Shown piece after piece: positions 55,436 to 64,000 of a stretch of DNA of 64,000 bases. The stretch is from Xiphophorus maculatus. Taxonomy: Eukaryota; Chordata; Actinopteri; Cyprinodontiformes; Poeciliidae. Position numbers and translations under genes: made by a program. Each line of letters opens with the position of its first letter. Position 1 is the stretch's first letter. The notes under the pieces are model-generated. The model had not been told where the DNA came from and did no database searches. It saw only the letters and a list, made by a program, of their open reading frames with translations. The stretch lies in the NCBI RefSeq assembly GCF_002775205.1, contig NC_036454.1:2039382-2103381 (forward strand). Direction: 5' to 3'.

Positions 55436-55614
55436 GCACTGACTGACGGGGTGTGTGTGTGCGTGTGTGCCAGGGGTTTGAGCAGCTGATCCACTTGGAG
55501 GTGTCGCGTTCTGAAGCTGACAGACGGAACCAGCTGAGCGAGCAGCAGAACTGGACCTCCTACTGGGCCCAGCAGGTCTTCGCTCTGAGACAGACCCAGA
55601 TGAGGCAGCGCTGA
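34999..55614 (+). CDS. ccdc180: coiled-coil domain-containing protein 180 (DUF4455/DUF4456)
   Basis: Large coiled-coil protein of poorly known function. 37 exons: 34999-35058, 35184-35275, 35504-35568, 36698-36807, 36886-37002, 37509-37619, 43719-43814, 43883-44046, 44306-44401, 44485-44564, 44762-44850, 44933-45052, 45126-45299, 45382-45497, 45597-45723, 45801-45858, 45929-46023, 46123-46298, 46370-46530, 48413-48635, 48704-48850, 48926-49070, 49148-49264, 49365-49442, 50467-50550, 51938-52044, 52119-52159, 52267-52318, 53175-53282, 53906-53972, 54044-54179, 54250-54410, 54472-54597, 54666-54762, 55075-55147, 55222-55366, 55474-55614. Total 4155 nt, about 1384 aa, shorter than mammalian orthologues. 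[12 protein letters not shown] at the N-terminus, the [12 protein letters not shown] and [11 protein letters not shown] region (DUF4455), and [17 protein letters not shown] (towards DUF4456) match the family as remembered. Intron 6 holds a LINE. Several splice sites abut GT or AC repeats. Confidence 0.82.
35278..35417 (+). repeat. (CA)n microsatellite immediately after a ccdc180 donor
   Basis: About 70 CA units with a few CG interruptions start two bases after the intron 2 donor at 35276, followed by a C-rich tract to about 35450. Confidence 0.95.
37144..37348 (+). repeat. 11-bp CACTGGTCCAC minisatellite, ccdc180 intron 5
   Basis: About eighteen copies of CCACTGGTCCA / TCACTGGTCCA. Confidence 0.9.
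37436..37505 (+). repeat. (GT)n directly before ccdc180 exon 6 acceptor
   Basis: About 35 GT units with rare GC interruptions end three bases before the exon at 37509. The acceptor context is GTGTGTGTCAG, with no conventional polypyrimidine tract. Confidence 0.95.
38117..38137 (+). repeat. (TTC)7 tract at LINE 5' junction
   Basis: Seven TTC units immediately precede the LINE. The same motif resumes right after the LINE poly(A) at 43691-43704, so the pair forms the target site and its duplication. Confidence 0.9.
38334..39626 (+). pseudogene. LINE ORF1 (nucleic-acid-binding protein), one in-frame stop
   Basis: From the first in-frame ATG (38334) the frame runs 431 codons to 39626, interrupted only by TGA at 38925-38927. 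The N-terminal half carries a CCHC zinc knuckle ([15 protein letters not shown], from about 38847). The C-terminal half is acidic and Glu/Gly-rich and ends with a basic patch. In Tx1/L1 elements ORF1 binds the element RNA. Apart from the stop the frame is clean, suggesting fairly recent insertion. Confidence 0.75.
39744..43514 (+). pseudogene. LINE ORF2 (endonuclease-reverse transcriptase), multiply frameshifted
   Basis: Begins [15 protein letters not shown] (39744). Endonuclease motifs: LNLNG, QETH, GGDFN (near 40169) and TDH (near 40428). RT motifs: [43 protein letters not shown] and FADD (near 41829). The C-terminal zinc region has [17 protein letters not shown]. Frame changes occur within the G12 run at 39907-39918, near 40315, near 42000 and near 43135. 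The residue before QEKAFD is Asn (41529-41531), where LINE RTs have the catalytic Asp. It cannot make an active protein as it stands. Confidence 0.85.
43691..43704 (+). repeat. TTC target-site duplication at LINE 3' junction
   Basis: TCTTCTTCTTCTTC follows the poly(A) directly and matches the 5' TTC tract. Exon 7 of ccdc180 starts only 15 bases later, at 43719, so the tract also serves as part of its polypyrimidine tract. Confidence 0.85.
44576..44757 (+). repeat. GTCCTCCTGTCCTCATGTCC minisatellite, ccdc180 intron 10
   Basis: About nine degenerate copies of a pyrimidine-rich ~20-bp unit, running almost to the next acceptor at 44761. Confidence 0.85.
46083..46120 (+). repeat. (GT)n directly before ccdc180 exon 18 acceptor
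   Basis: About 19 GT units, then GCAG and the exon at 46123. No other polypyrimidine tract is present. Confidence 0.95.
46533..46588 (+). repeat. (AC)n directly after ccdc180 exon 19 donor
   Basis: The donor is GTAACACACA; about 27 AC units begin within the first four intron bases and pass into CGCA/CGCG repeats to about 46627. The same intron ends in (GT)n at 48352-48410. Confidence 0.95.
47866..48050 (+). repeat. 10-bp AACCTGCAGC minisatellite, ccdc180 intron 19
   Basis: About eighteen copies of AACCTGCAGC with AACCTGTAGC and AACCGGCAGC variants. Reading frames on the minus strand through it are artefacts. Confidence 0.95.
48352..48410 (+). repeat. (GT)n directly before ccdc180 exon 20 acceptor
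   Basis: About 29 GT units end at the acceptor AG (48411-48412). It pairs potentially with the (AC)n at the other end of the same 1.88-kb intron. Confidence 0.95.
51906..51933 (+). repeat. (GT)n directly before ccdc180 exon 26 acceptor
   Basis: About 14 GT units, then TCAG and the exon at 51938. Confidence 0.95.
53473..53656 (+). repeat. AGACGGTCAGC minisatellite, ccdc180 intron 29
   Basis: Repeats of AGACGGTCAGC with periodic AGTAAATAGTCGGC inserts give a higher-order pattern of roughly 60-80 bp. Confidence 0.9.
54772..55006 (+). repeat. 19-bp CACCTGGAACCAGTC minisatellite, ccdc180 intron 34
   Basis: About twelve copies of ACTCACCTGGAACCAGTCC with A/G/T changes around CCAGTC. The unit embeds CTCACCTG, the reverse complement of a splice donor, but no minus-strand exon is supported. 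Confidence 0.9.
55372..55468 (+). repeat. (AC)n followed by (GT)n within one 107-nt intron
   Basis: (AC)30 at 55372-55431 begins five bases into the intron 36 donor. GT-rich 55451-55468 then ends just before CCAG|GGG at 55474. Confidence 0.95.
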
Positions 55615-55736
55615 GCCGCAGCAGCTGATTGGCTGCTGAGCTCCTGTAGTTACCGTTTCCATCCAGCAGGTGGACGACGATCCTCTGAACCCTCACACCG
55701 GCAGCTGGTTTGGTTGCCATGGCGTCGAGTTGATGT

Positions 55737-55742
55737 AATAAA
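55737..55742 (+). terminator. ccdc180 polyadenylation signal
   Basis: AATAAA lies 123 bases after the ccdc180 stop. A second AATAAA is at 56079-56084. Confidence 0.6.
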
Positions 55743-56660
55743 CCATTTGATGTTGCAGTGGTTGGTTCTGGTTCTGTAGGTTCAGACCTTCACATCTGAG
55801 TCTTCAAAGTGTAACTAACCTGCCTGCTTAGCCCCGCCCCCTGACACATTTAGACCAATTCCACCAAAGTGGGCGGAGTCAATAGACACAGAGGGGCGTG
55901 GCCACGTGAGGATGACTGGACTTATGGACTTTGTTGCCATATTTAGAGTTTTTCTGCGTTATTGGAGACTTTTATGAGGAAACCTGCTGATGAACCACAT
56001 GAGTAACTCAGGGAACGTCAGACTGCAGGAGAGAATTAGCTGCTTTAATCTGTTTGAGCTTCACATTGTCTCTTTTTAAATAAAGTTTATTGTTATTCCT
56101 ATCGATCAATACTCGCTATTCTACCTCCTGACCCGCCACCAGGGGGCGTGTTTGAGTGAGACGGTTTTACACCTGAACCGGGCCTGAGTGATGTAGACAT
56201 GAACCCAGCTGGACCGCTGGAACCAACAGAAACCCACCTGCAGTACCACCGTTCAGCCCAGAGGGCAGCACTGAGACAGTCAGGACAAATTTACACAAAA
56301 TGTCACAATTAGCACAAAAAACAAAGATGGCTGCCTTAAAGATCAATTTACGTTTATCTGCAAAACAGCTGCTTGTTTTTCTAACTGATTTAGTTTTATT
56401 AAGACAGAAGCTAAACGAACTGCAAACCAGGTGAGAACCTGAAGGTTCTGGTCTGGAGGTCGGGTCCAATATTTAAATAAACCGGTTCAGTTTCTCAGAA
56501 ATAAAACATTTATTTATCTGAAGAGAAACAGAAAATGTTTCAGAAGTTGTAAAAGATCAGATCAGGAAACAGAAGTTTGTTTTGGTGAAACGTCGTCAGA
56601 ACCGAACCGGATCCTCATCAGAACTGAGTCTGCTGCTGGGTCAGAACCAGTGGACCGACC
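55743..56660. other. spacer between convergent ccdc180 and card9
   Basis: Non-coding. It contains the alternative ccdc180 polyadenylation signal at 56079 and the card9 3' UTR with TTTATT (AATAAA on the minus strand) at 56509-56514, about 150 bases past the card9 stop. Confidence 0.5.
56509..56514 (-). terminator. card9 polyadenylation signal
   Basis: AATAAA on the minus strand, about 150 bases downstream of the card9 stop at 56661-56663. Confidence 0.5.
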
Positions 56661-59600
56661 TCAGTCCGACTCGCTGCCGGTGCTGTCCCCCACGTTACAG
56701 GCCACCGACTCTCCGCTGGGGAACTTTGACCTCAGGGCTCGCTTCCTGTTGTCATGGAAACCGAAAACCAGGCGTCAGGTTCTGCGGGTCGGGTGAGCGT
56801 GGAGAACAAGGCGCCGCTCACCTGAAGTTGGGCCGACTTAGCGTGAAGAATCCGCCGTCCGGCTGCTCGTCCTGCACAGAGGAGGCAAGAGTTCGGCTGA
56901 GACCCGGTCCGTTTCCACCGCGATCCGGTTCTGGTGTTACAGCAACGTTACCCATGATGCAACATTGTTGGGCCTGTGGTCCGACTCCCTGGGGCCCCCT
57001 GCTGGAGGGCCGTGTTCCTGCGGCGGAGCGGCCGGTTCCTCGTTCTCCCCCGACGTCCCGCTGGGAACCTCCTCGCTGCTGCCTGGACCACCAGAACCAG
57101 AACCGGACAGTCAGAACAGCGGAATGGACCGGGCTGCCTTTCACATCATCCTCCTTTAACCCCCCCGCCGCTCTAGCATAAAGGGTAGCCTTAAAGGGAC
57201 AGCGCCCCCTTTCTGCTCCTCCTTGACAACAACTCTTCAATTTTCACCCAAAAGTTTTTAACCAACATTTTTATTGGTATTTTGTGGAAAATCATAAACT
57301 GTAATTCCTCGCTGGTCGGTCTGCAGGCCAGCTGGTTCTAAATAACACAGTTTATCATCTGACCAGGTGAGATGATGATGATGCTGCTGGTCAGTTTGCT
57401 CGACTTGAACCAGGAGAAACCAGAACCAGGGCCGGTCCAATCCTCCATGGGGCCCCGAGCCAAATGTGGTTTTGGGTCCCTCTGGTTCTGCTAACAAAGT
57501 GGACCGGCTGCAGTCAGCAGTCCGATCATTAGGTCATTCACACAGCTGCTATAAACTTATTGCATCTCTAGCTGTTTACATTATAAACATGTTTAATAAG
57601 ATTCATTTATTGACCAACTGATTTATCCACCAGTTGATTTCTGGGAGACAATTTCCTTCATTTTGGGGCATCGTGATCAGCTGATACTTACATGTGAAGC
57701 TGATCTTAACTTCATCAGCAAAGGTTTATAAATCATCTCTGTCCTCTTCTGCTCTGCAGTGAGACGTTTGACTGACCGACCCACCAGGTCTGAACGTTTA
57801 CAGTCAATAATATTCACTGTTACCAACTCAGAGACTTTCTTGCTACATTTAGCAACATTTCAGACAAAATAAATTCATATCAGCCAAAATCAGCAGGTCA
57901 GGCTTTTAAAGATCGGTAACCAGGGATCGGCCAGAAAACTGCAATCGGTGCAGCTCTACACATATTCATGACGTTCTTTGATTAAATTAATTTATTTTAA
58001 GCGTTACTCCAATATCTAAAATGTAATTTATACCAGGTGAGTTTTTCTCCCCTGAGAAAGTGGACCGGTACCGGTACCGGTCTGATTCTGAGCCTGCAAA
58101 TGATTTTAACAGAAGTTTCTCATAACTTAGAAGTTGATGTAAAAATAATGTTTTTAGCCACTAAATGATTTTGCTCAGCAGCAAACAACATAGAGCAGCT
58201 CATCATGTAGCAGCTTGTAGCCTGAAGGACAAACATTTAGCTAACAATGTCAAACATTGACAAGTTTGAATTATTCTTATTAAACTTTATTAACACGGTT
58301 TGAAGCCAAAATAGCTCAGAAATATCCAGAGCCACCGTGAGAATCAACTCATTTAAAGTTAAACTCAGTTTCACACAAAGACTCCAGCATAAATGTTTGG
58401 CTGTTGAACTGGACCGGTCCGGTCCGGTCCGGGTCGCTATCAAGTTAGCAGCTTTACTAACCTTTTACTTTACATTACATTAGCAAGGCTCATTAAAACA
58501 AACCTTTATCTTGGCTTTTTCTATTCTTCCTCTTTCTTTTCTCCCTCCCTGGAGGTTCAGTCCTTTTCTGAGACATAGTTTTGTTAACTTAACTTCTGAC
58601 CTTCTGACCTTTGGATGCTCTGCACAGCGTGCGGTACCTACCGCGGCCACCAGGGGCCCCAAGAGCAATTTATGTTTTTCTTTTTATCAATAAAATAATG
58701 ATTTCTACATAGATTATCAAATATATATTATTGTAAAAACAAAACACTTTATAGTGAAATTGTGTGTTTTTAATATTATAAAGACAGAAATTATTACTAA
58801 ATAAAAAAATTTAAAAATCAGCTCCACTGAGGGGCCCCCTAGTGGCCCTGGGGGCCTAAGCGGCTGCTTAGTTTGCTTATGCCTTGGGCCGGCCCTGCCA
58901 GCCGACGCAGGAATGAACGATCATCGATGACCGTCAAAAATCATCGATGTTTGACGGCCATGATGGCGTCTCAACGTGATCATGTGACCATCTGAACCTG
59001 GAGGTGTGACATCATATTTCTGTCTTCAGACAAAACGAAACATCGTTAAAAGTTTCTGACCTTTAGCGGCGCTCTCGCTCGCCCCGTCTTCTTCGCTGCT
59101 CAAGTTCCTCTCAAACTGTTGAAGGAAGCGCCGTCATTACGTCATCGTTACATCACCATTACATCATCAACCTGCCCCCACCCACCTGCTGGGAGTTGAA
59201 GGTCATCTTGCGGAGGCGTGTCCTCAGCTGGAGCTCCTCCCCCTGTGACCTCAGCAGGAGCAGCTCCAGCTTGTCTGTTTTCTCGGCCAGCTGCCGGACG
59301 CGCTCCCTGTACCGGTCCTTCTCCTGCAGGTGGAGCCGCGCCTCCTCCTGCTGCTGCGCCTGCGCCACCAGAGCCTGGACACCACCCACAGTCAGTGACA
59401 TCACCGACCTGCTCTTCGTCCTCCCCTCCTCCTCCTCCTCCTCACCTTGTCCCTCTCTCGGATCACCTCCTCCAGCTGCCGGACCGTCTGCTTGCTCTGC
59501 TGCCGGTACATCTTGGCGTCTCCTTTCAGCTGAGCGCAGCGGAGGCTCAGCTCCTCCTTCTCCTCCACACTCTGAAACAAACACACGCTTCTGTCTGGGC

Positions 59601-62600
59601 CCTGAATGCATCACAGCTGGAAAAAACTGAACTTGCATGTGTCCATGAATGCACCATGAACAACACCTCGTTGTTCATGAACATGAAACATTTTAGGATT
59701 AATCCTGGAGACAAATGCACCTGAACGCATCACCAAAGCTTCCCTGAATGCATCAGACGTTTCCCAGCTTCTGATCCACAGCAAGTCTTTACTTTACTAA
59801 TCGCATCAGGACAGGAGACGTTTCTCCGTCTTTACAGAAGCTGAAGCTAAACAGCTTTTTAAACTAATTATTATCTTAAATACAAAATTTAATATATAAA
59901 AAGAATCTGTATCAGTTAGCGATTAATCGATTGATAATTAGTCAATAATGATTTAAATAATCGCTTCAGTCCTAAACTGAACAGATTTAATATGAAGGAA
60001 ATTAAATGAAACGCATGAAAGTTAAAGTAACGATGAACCTGAATGCATCAAAGCTGACCCTTCCTGCAGCAGCTCATGTCCCTGAACACATCGCTGCCTG
60101 CAGAAACAACCTGGCCTGGTGCAGCCCGGTCCGGTCCAGTCCAGTCCAGTGCAATCCAGTCCGCTCCAGCCCGGTCCAGTCCAGTCCAGTCCAGTCCACT
60201 CCAGTCCAGTCCGCTCCGGCCCGGCCCGGTCCAGTCCAGTCCAGTCCAGTCCAGTCCAGTCCGCTCCGGCCCGGTCCAGTCCAGTCCAGTCCAGTCCACT
60301 CCAGTCCAGTCCGCTCCGGCCCGGTCCAGTCCAGTCCAGTCCAGTCCAGTCCGCTCCGGCCCGGTCCAGTCCAGTCCAGTCCAGTGCAATCCAGTCCAGT
60401 CCAGTCCGCTCCGGCCCGGTCCAGTCCAGTCCAGTCCAGTCCAGTCCGCTCCGCTCCGGCCCGGTCCAGTCCAGTCCAGTCCACTCCAGTCCAGTCCGCT
60501 CCGGCCCGGTCCAGTCCAGTCCAGTCCAGTGCAATCCAGTCCAGTCCAGTCCGCTCCGGCCCGGTCCAGTCCAGTCCAGTCCAGTCCGCTCCGCTCCGGC
60601 CCGGTCCAGTCCAGTCCAGTCCAGTCCACTCCAGTCCAGTCCGCTCCGGCCCGGTCCAGTCCAGTCCAGTCCAGTCCAGTCCAGTCCAGTCCGCTCCGGC
60701 CCGGTCCAGTCCAGTCCAGTCCAGTGCAATCCAGTCCAGTCCAGTCCGCTTCGGTCCGGTCCTCCTCCTCTCACCTTTGCCCTCTGCTCCTCGGCCTTGT
60801 GCAGCTCCCTCCTCAGCCTGAACACGGTGGTCAGGAGGTTCATCTGCGGAGACGCGCGGCCGAGCCGCTGGCCATCCTTCAGCTCCTCCCTCCTGTCCGG
60901 CTTCTTCTCCTCCTGCAGCTCCTCCTGCTGCTTCCCCGGAGGCGGCGCCTCCTGCTGCTCCTCCTGGTCGTTGAGTTGAAGAAAGGCGTCAGAGGGCGGA
61001 GTCAGGATTCTGCTCTGGAAGATCGACTCGCATGTTAATCTGAGCTGCAGCTTGAGGGGAAAATCAGCAAAATGAAAACAGAAACACAGTGATGTCATCA
61101 AACCATCATGGAGGACACCTGATCACATGTTTTCTGCTGTCTGTGAACTCTGACCCTGAACGCATCACACTGTGGCCCAACACGGTGGCGGCAGCATCAT
61201 GGGACGCTGGACGGAGCGAAGTCAGGAGGAAACGAGTTGGAGGCAGAAGAAGAGCTGAAACTGGAGGAGTTCACAACCCGCCGGGGAATTATGAACATTT
61301 TAATATTTATGAGTGAAATATTTCTAAACTGCCTCATTCTGACCCAGGAGCCGCAGGAACTGAGCATCACCTGAGGACAGGTGATGCTCAGTTCAGCCTC
61401 GTTCTTCATTGTCTTCTTCTATGGTGAAGGACGGAGTCCAGCTGCGGCTGGTCCAGTCAAAGTAACAGGTTCAGAGGTGGATCGTATGGTTAGCGTACTG
61501 CAGACTGAACTTCCTTATTTCACCATAAAAATGTAACTGAGAACATTTGGTGGAAAATTAGAAATGATTTTAGCGCAAACAGGAAGTGAGTCACATGACC
61601 CAACTTCCTGTTTGGTGTGGAAGCAGAAAACGGCAAGAATCGTCTGGAGATGCAGAGACGACCGAACCGGGTCAGACAGACGGATCCGGGTCAGACAGAC
61701 GGATCCGGGTCAAACAAACGGATCCGGGTCAAACAAACGGATCCGGGTCAAACAGATCTCTTTGGGTTTTCTGAAAACATTCAGGATTTAAACATCCAGA
61801 GTTTCTCTGATTGCTGGGAGGAAAAATGAAAGTTTCCTTCCATCAGAACCAGACTTTTCCCAGAACCGAACCGGTCCGGCTGATGAAGCTGTGAGTTTTG
61901 GCCCTCCTGGTTTCCCGTACTGCAGCGGCGGGTCGGTACCTGCTGCAGCGGCGGGTCGGTACCTGCTGCAGCGGCCTCACGGTCCTCCGTTTCAGCAGCC
62001 GCGTCTCGCTCTCCGCCCGCAGCACCGTGTGCTTCAGACGCTCCACCTGCACACAGAGGTCAGAGGTCAGCGGGCGCCAGGGCTCCAGGGTCAGAGGGTC
62101 GGGGGTCAGCCGACCTCTATCTGCAGGTCCCTGTTGGCCAGCAGGGCGTTGCTCTTGTCCTGCGTCAGGCTGGTGACGTCGGCCATCAGGTTGTAGTTGT
62201 GGAGGCGGAGCTTCTTCAGCTCCTCGGTCAGCTGCTCGCGCTCCTCACGCAGCTTCTGCACGCGCTCAGTCAGCTTCTTCAGCTCCCGCTCCTTCAGCTT
62301 CTGCTGCCGGGACCACGCCTCCTGCACCGCACACACCTGGTTCAGCCACACACGCACTCACCTGGCCGCGGGCCAGCGGTCGCCATGCCAACCTGTTCCT
62401 GGGCCACGGAGCAGGCCTCCTGGCGCCGCCTCCGCTCGTCCTGCAGCACCCTCTGCAGGCGGCTCAGCTCCGACATCAGGAACTGGGTCAGGCCCGATTC
62501 TCCCGCCGTGTCTGGACCAACAGAACAGAAGGCGTCAGAGCGGGCGGGTCCGAACGGGCCGGCTCAGGAACCGGACCGACCGATCAGGATGCTGAAGGTC

Positions 62601-62718
62601 TTGTTGGGCTCCTTCCCCGTGATCCGGCTGTACAGCTGCGGGTAGTCCAGCTCCAGGCTCTCCAGGAACGCCGTGTACCCCTTCATCCCGGTCCGCTGCA
62701 GCATGTCCAGCAGCGCTC
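56661..62718 (-). CDS. card9: caspase recruitment domain-containing protein 9 (5' end outside window)
   Basis: Cytosolic adaptor linking Syk-coupled C-type lectin receptors to BCL10-MALT1 and NF-kB in myeloid cells. Minus-strand exons in order: 62718-62581, 62511-62393, 62321-62115, 62046-61963, 61050-60775 (or 61044), 59571-59446, 59374-59186, 59115-59061, 57082-56952, 56871-56822, 56745-56661; about 486 codons. The first exon here is the second half of the CARD (LLDMLQRTGMKGYTAFLESL, YPQLYSRITGKEP). Next comes the post-CARD motif DTAGESGLTQFLM and then coiled coil with NRDLQIEVERLKH. The C-terminus is FRKRALRSKF followed by an acidic GDSTGSESD end. There is no PDZ/SH3/GUK part, which separates it from CARD10/11/14. 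The exon(s) for the first ~60 residues lie beyond 64000 or were not found. Confidence 0.86.
57427..58897. mobile_element. probable hAT-type element in card9 intron
   Basis: Left CAGGGCCGGTCC and right GGGCCGGCCCTG are inverted ends about 1.47 kb apart. The inner right part (GGGGGCCTAAGCGGCTGCTT) is typical of a widespread vertebrate non-autonomous hAT end, from memory. No transposase frame is seen. An unrelated dispersed repeat (57605-57957) lies inside, so it is composite. Flanking 8-mers do not clearly match. Confidence 0.5.
57605..57957 (+). repeat. dispersed repeat, copy B
   Basis: Colinear with 3943-4306; see that copy for shared blocks. It is nested in the hAT-like element of the card9 intron. 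Confidence 0.6.
60119..60768 (+). repeat. 650-bp CCAGT-based minisatellite in card9 intron
   Basis: CCAGT pentamers are grouped into 30-60-bp higher-order units ending in CCGCTCCGGCCCGGT, with CCACT and GCAAT variants at fixed places. It lies immediately next to the donor of the 61050-60775 exon. It is free of stops in several frames on both strands, giving long spurious ORFs. Confidence 0.95.
61357..61394 (+). repeat. perfect 17-bp inverted repeat with 4-nt loop
   Basis: Arms GAACTGAGCATCACCTG and CAGGTGATGCTCAGTTC flank loop AGGA. It lies in the card9 intron between 61050 and 61963. Confidence 0.9.
61668..61755 (+). repeat. 19-bp CGGATCCGGGTCAGACAGA tandem repeat
   Basis: About five copies; the last two carry AAACAAA in place of AGACAGA. 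Confidence 0.9.
61923..61975 (-). repeat. 23-bp tandem duplication spanning a card9 splice donor
   Basis: CTGCAGCGGCGGGTCGGTAC recurs at a 23-bp period, so the donor CTGCAGCAG|GTACCG of the 62046-61963 exon is repeated 23 bases downstream (exon end 61940). A third partial copy lies at 61919-61930. Confidence 0.85.
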
Positions 62719-64000
62719 CTGCACACACCAGTCAGACCAGTCAGAGCTACTGGGAACACACCAGTCAGACCAGTCAGACCCAAATTTACAAATTAAAACA
62801 TTTTGATGAATCAAAGTATAAAATATAAATTTCTGCCTGAATCACAGATCCAGAGTTTATAGATGTTTACAGTCGAATGTTTTCTATTAACAGTTTTCTA
62901 TGAATTCATCTTTCAATCTAAAAATGATTTTCATCTGAACACAGCAGTTTAAACGACATCAGCTTCCTGCTGGAGAAGGTAGTTTTAGTTCAGTTCTGTA
63001 GTTTTAGTTCAGTTCTGTAGTTTTAGTACAGTTCTGTAGTTTTAGTTCAGTTCTGTAGTTTTAGTTCGGTTCTGTAGTTTTAGTTCAGTTCTGTAGTTTT
63101 AGTTCAGTTCTGTAGTTTTAGTTTAGTTCTGTAGTTTTAGTTCAGTTCTGTAGTTTTAGTTCGGTTCTGTAGTTTCAGTTCGGTTCTGTAGTTTTAGTTC
63201 GGTTCTGTAGTTTTAGTTCAGTTCTGTAGTTTTAGTTCAGTTCTGTAGTTTTAGTTCGGTTGTGTAGTTTTAGTTCAGTTCTGTAGTTTTAGTTCGGTTC
63301 TGTAGTTTTAGTTCAGTCCTGTAGTTTTAGTTCCGTCCTGTAGTTTTAGTTTGGTTGTGTAGTTTTAGTTCAGTTCTGTAGTTTTAGTTCGGTTCTGTAG
63401 TTTTAGTTCAGTCCTGTAGTTTTAGTTCAGTTCTGTAGTTTTAGTTCGGTTGTGTAGTTTTAGTTCAGTTCTGTAGTTTTAGTTCGGTTCTGTAGTTTTA
63501 GTTCCGTCCTGTAGTTTTAGTTCGGTTCTGTAGTTTTAGTTCAGTTCTGTAGTTTTAGTTCAGTTCTGTAGTTTTAGTTCAGTTCTGTAGTTTTAGTTCG
63601 GTTCTGTAGTTTTAGTTTGGTTCTGTAGTTTTAGTTCTGTTCTGTAGTTTTAGTTTGGTTCTGTAGTTTTAGTTTTTAGGTCATATGACAGTTAAAGTGA
63701 AGCAGCAAAGGATTATGGGATGTTTAACTGTACATGTCGTCCTTTTTACATTGTGGCAAAAGTTTAGCAAAATAATAAATATAATATCGGTAAATATCGG
63801 TTCGATATCGGCCCACATTTTCATGTTGGTGCGTCTCTAATTTGTAATGTTCCTGAACAGATTATTTCCAGGGTCACAAATATCCACCGCAACATTAATT
63901 AATGAAACTTCATTAGTTAAGATGAACCAAGTTCCAGAATACAATTTAATATGAATAAATTAGCAACATGCATTAAGTAACTGCAGTGGCTGAACCAGAG
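62719..64000 (-). other. card9 5' intron, no exon recognised
   Basis: No CARD N-terminal exon was found on the minus strand. The stretch is AT-rich and dominated by the minisatellite at 62990-63680. The TATCGGTAAATATCGG block near 63786 resembles a dispersed repeat. Confidence 0.5.
62990..63680 (+). repeat. 19-bp TTCTGTAGTTTTAGTTCAG minisatellite
   Basis: About 36 copies with CAG/CGG/TGG and TTC/GTCC variants, no frame preservation, within the card9 intron. Confidence 0.95.

Noticed and set aside
60006-61038. Three long plus-strand Ser-Pro-Val-Gln frames
   Set aside because: The minisatellite lacks stops in all frames; no coding signal otherwise.
60022-61101. 359-codon minus-strand frame through the CCAGT array
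   Set aside because: Only its first ~90 codons (61050-60775) are a real card9 exon; the rest runs through a stop-free minisatellite past a clear GTGAGA donor.

Overview
This is a vertebrate nuclear window, almost certainly from a teleost fish. It carries five intron-rich protein genes with GT-AG introns, dense microsatellites and minisatellites, hAT-type DNA transposons and a fish-type Tx1/L1 LINE. Introns and UTRs are soaked in degenerate GGTTCT/AGAACC motifs, which from memory recall some atherinomorph (killifish/livebearer) genomes; that placement is inference. Exon ends were placed by hand from splice sites and phase, and every chain below is phase-consistent.

Layout. (1) 1055-1092, minus: a possible first coding exon of an unidentified gene running off the left edge, head to head with the next gene. 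(2) 2323-9488, plus: ppp2cb-like PP2A catalytic subunit, 8 coding exons, 309 aa, with a TIR-bounded element and a hAT MITE in its introns. (3) 12517-14112, plus: shld3, shieldin subunit 3, two coding exons, with a 14-codon uORF. (4) 17257-17328: a near-canonical tRNA-Asp(GTC) fused to a LINE-like tail. (5) 18485-29375, plus: pik3r1 (p85-alpha), 16 coding exons, 717 aa, plus an alternative first exon at 24023-24110 for a p55/p50-type short isoform. (6) 34999-55614, plus: ccdc180, 37 coding exons, about 1384 aa, interrupted in intron 6 by a 5.5-kb degenerate LINE lying in a (TTC)n tract. (7) 56661-62718, minus: card9, 11 exons, 5' end beyond the right edge, convergent with ccdc180.

The genes do not form a pathway or operon. 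shld3 acts in DNA double-strand-break end protection, pik3r1 in PI3K signalling, ppp2cb in phosphatase signalling, card9 in innate C-type-lectin/NF-kB signalling, and ccdc180 is a coiled-coil protein of poorly known function. shld3 and pik3r1 both lie on human 5q12-q13, so that pair looks like retained synteny (from memory).

The most interesting structural signals are: two ccdc180 introns bracketed by (AC)n at the donor and (GT)n at the acceptor, with other acceptors abutting GT runs instead of a polypyrimidine tract; the microsatellite-inserted LINE; the tRNA-Asp/LINE-tail unit; an extra intron in ppp2cb; and a 26-bp intronic hairpin in pik3r1.
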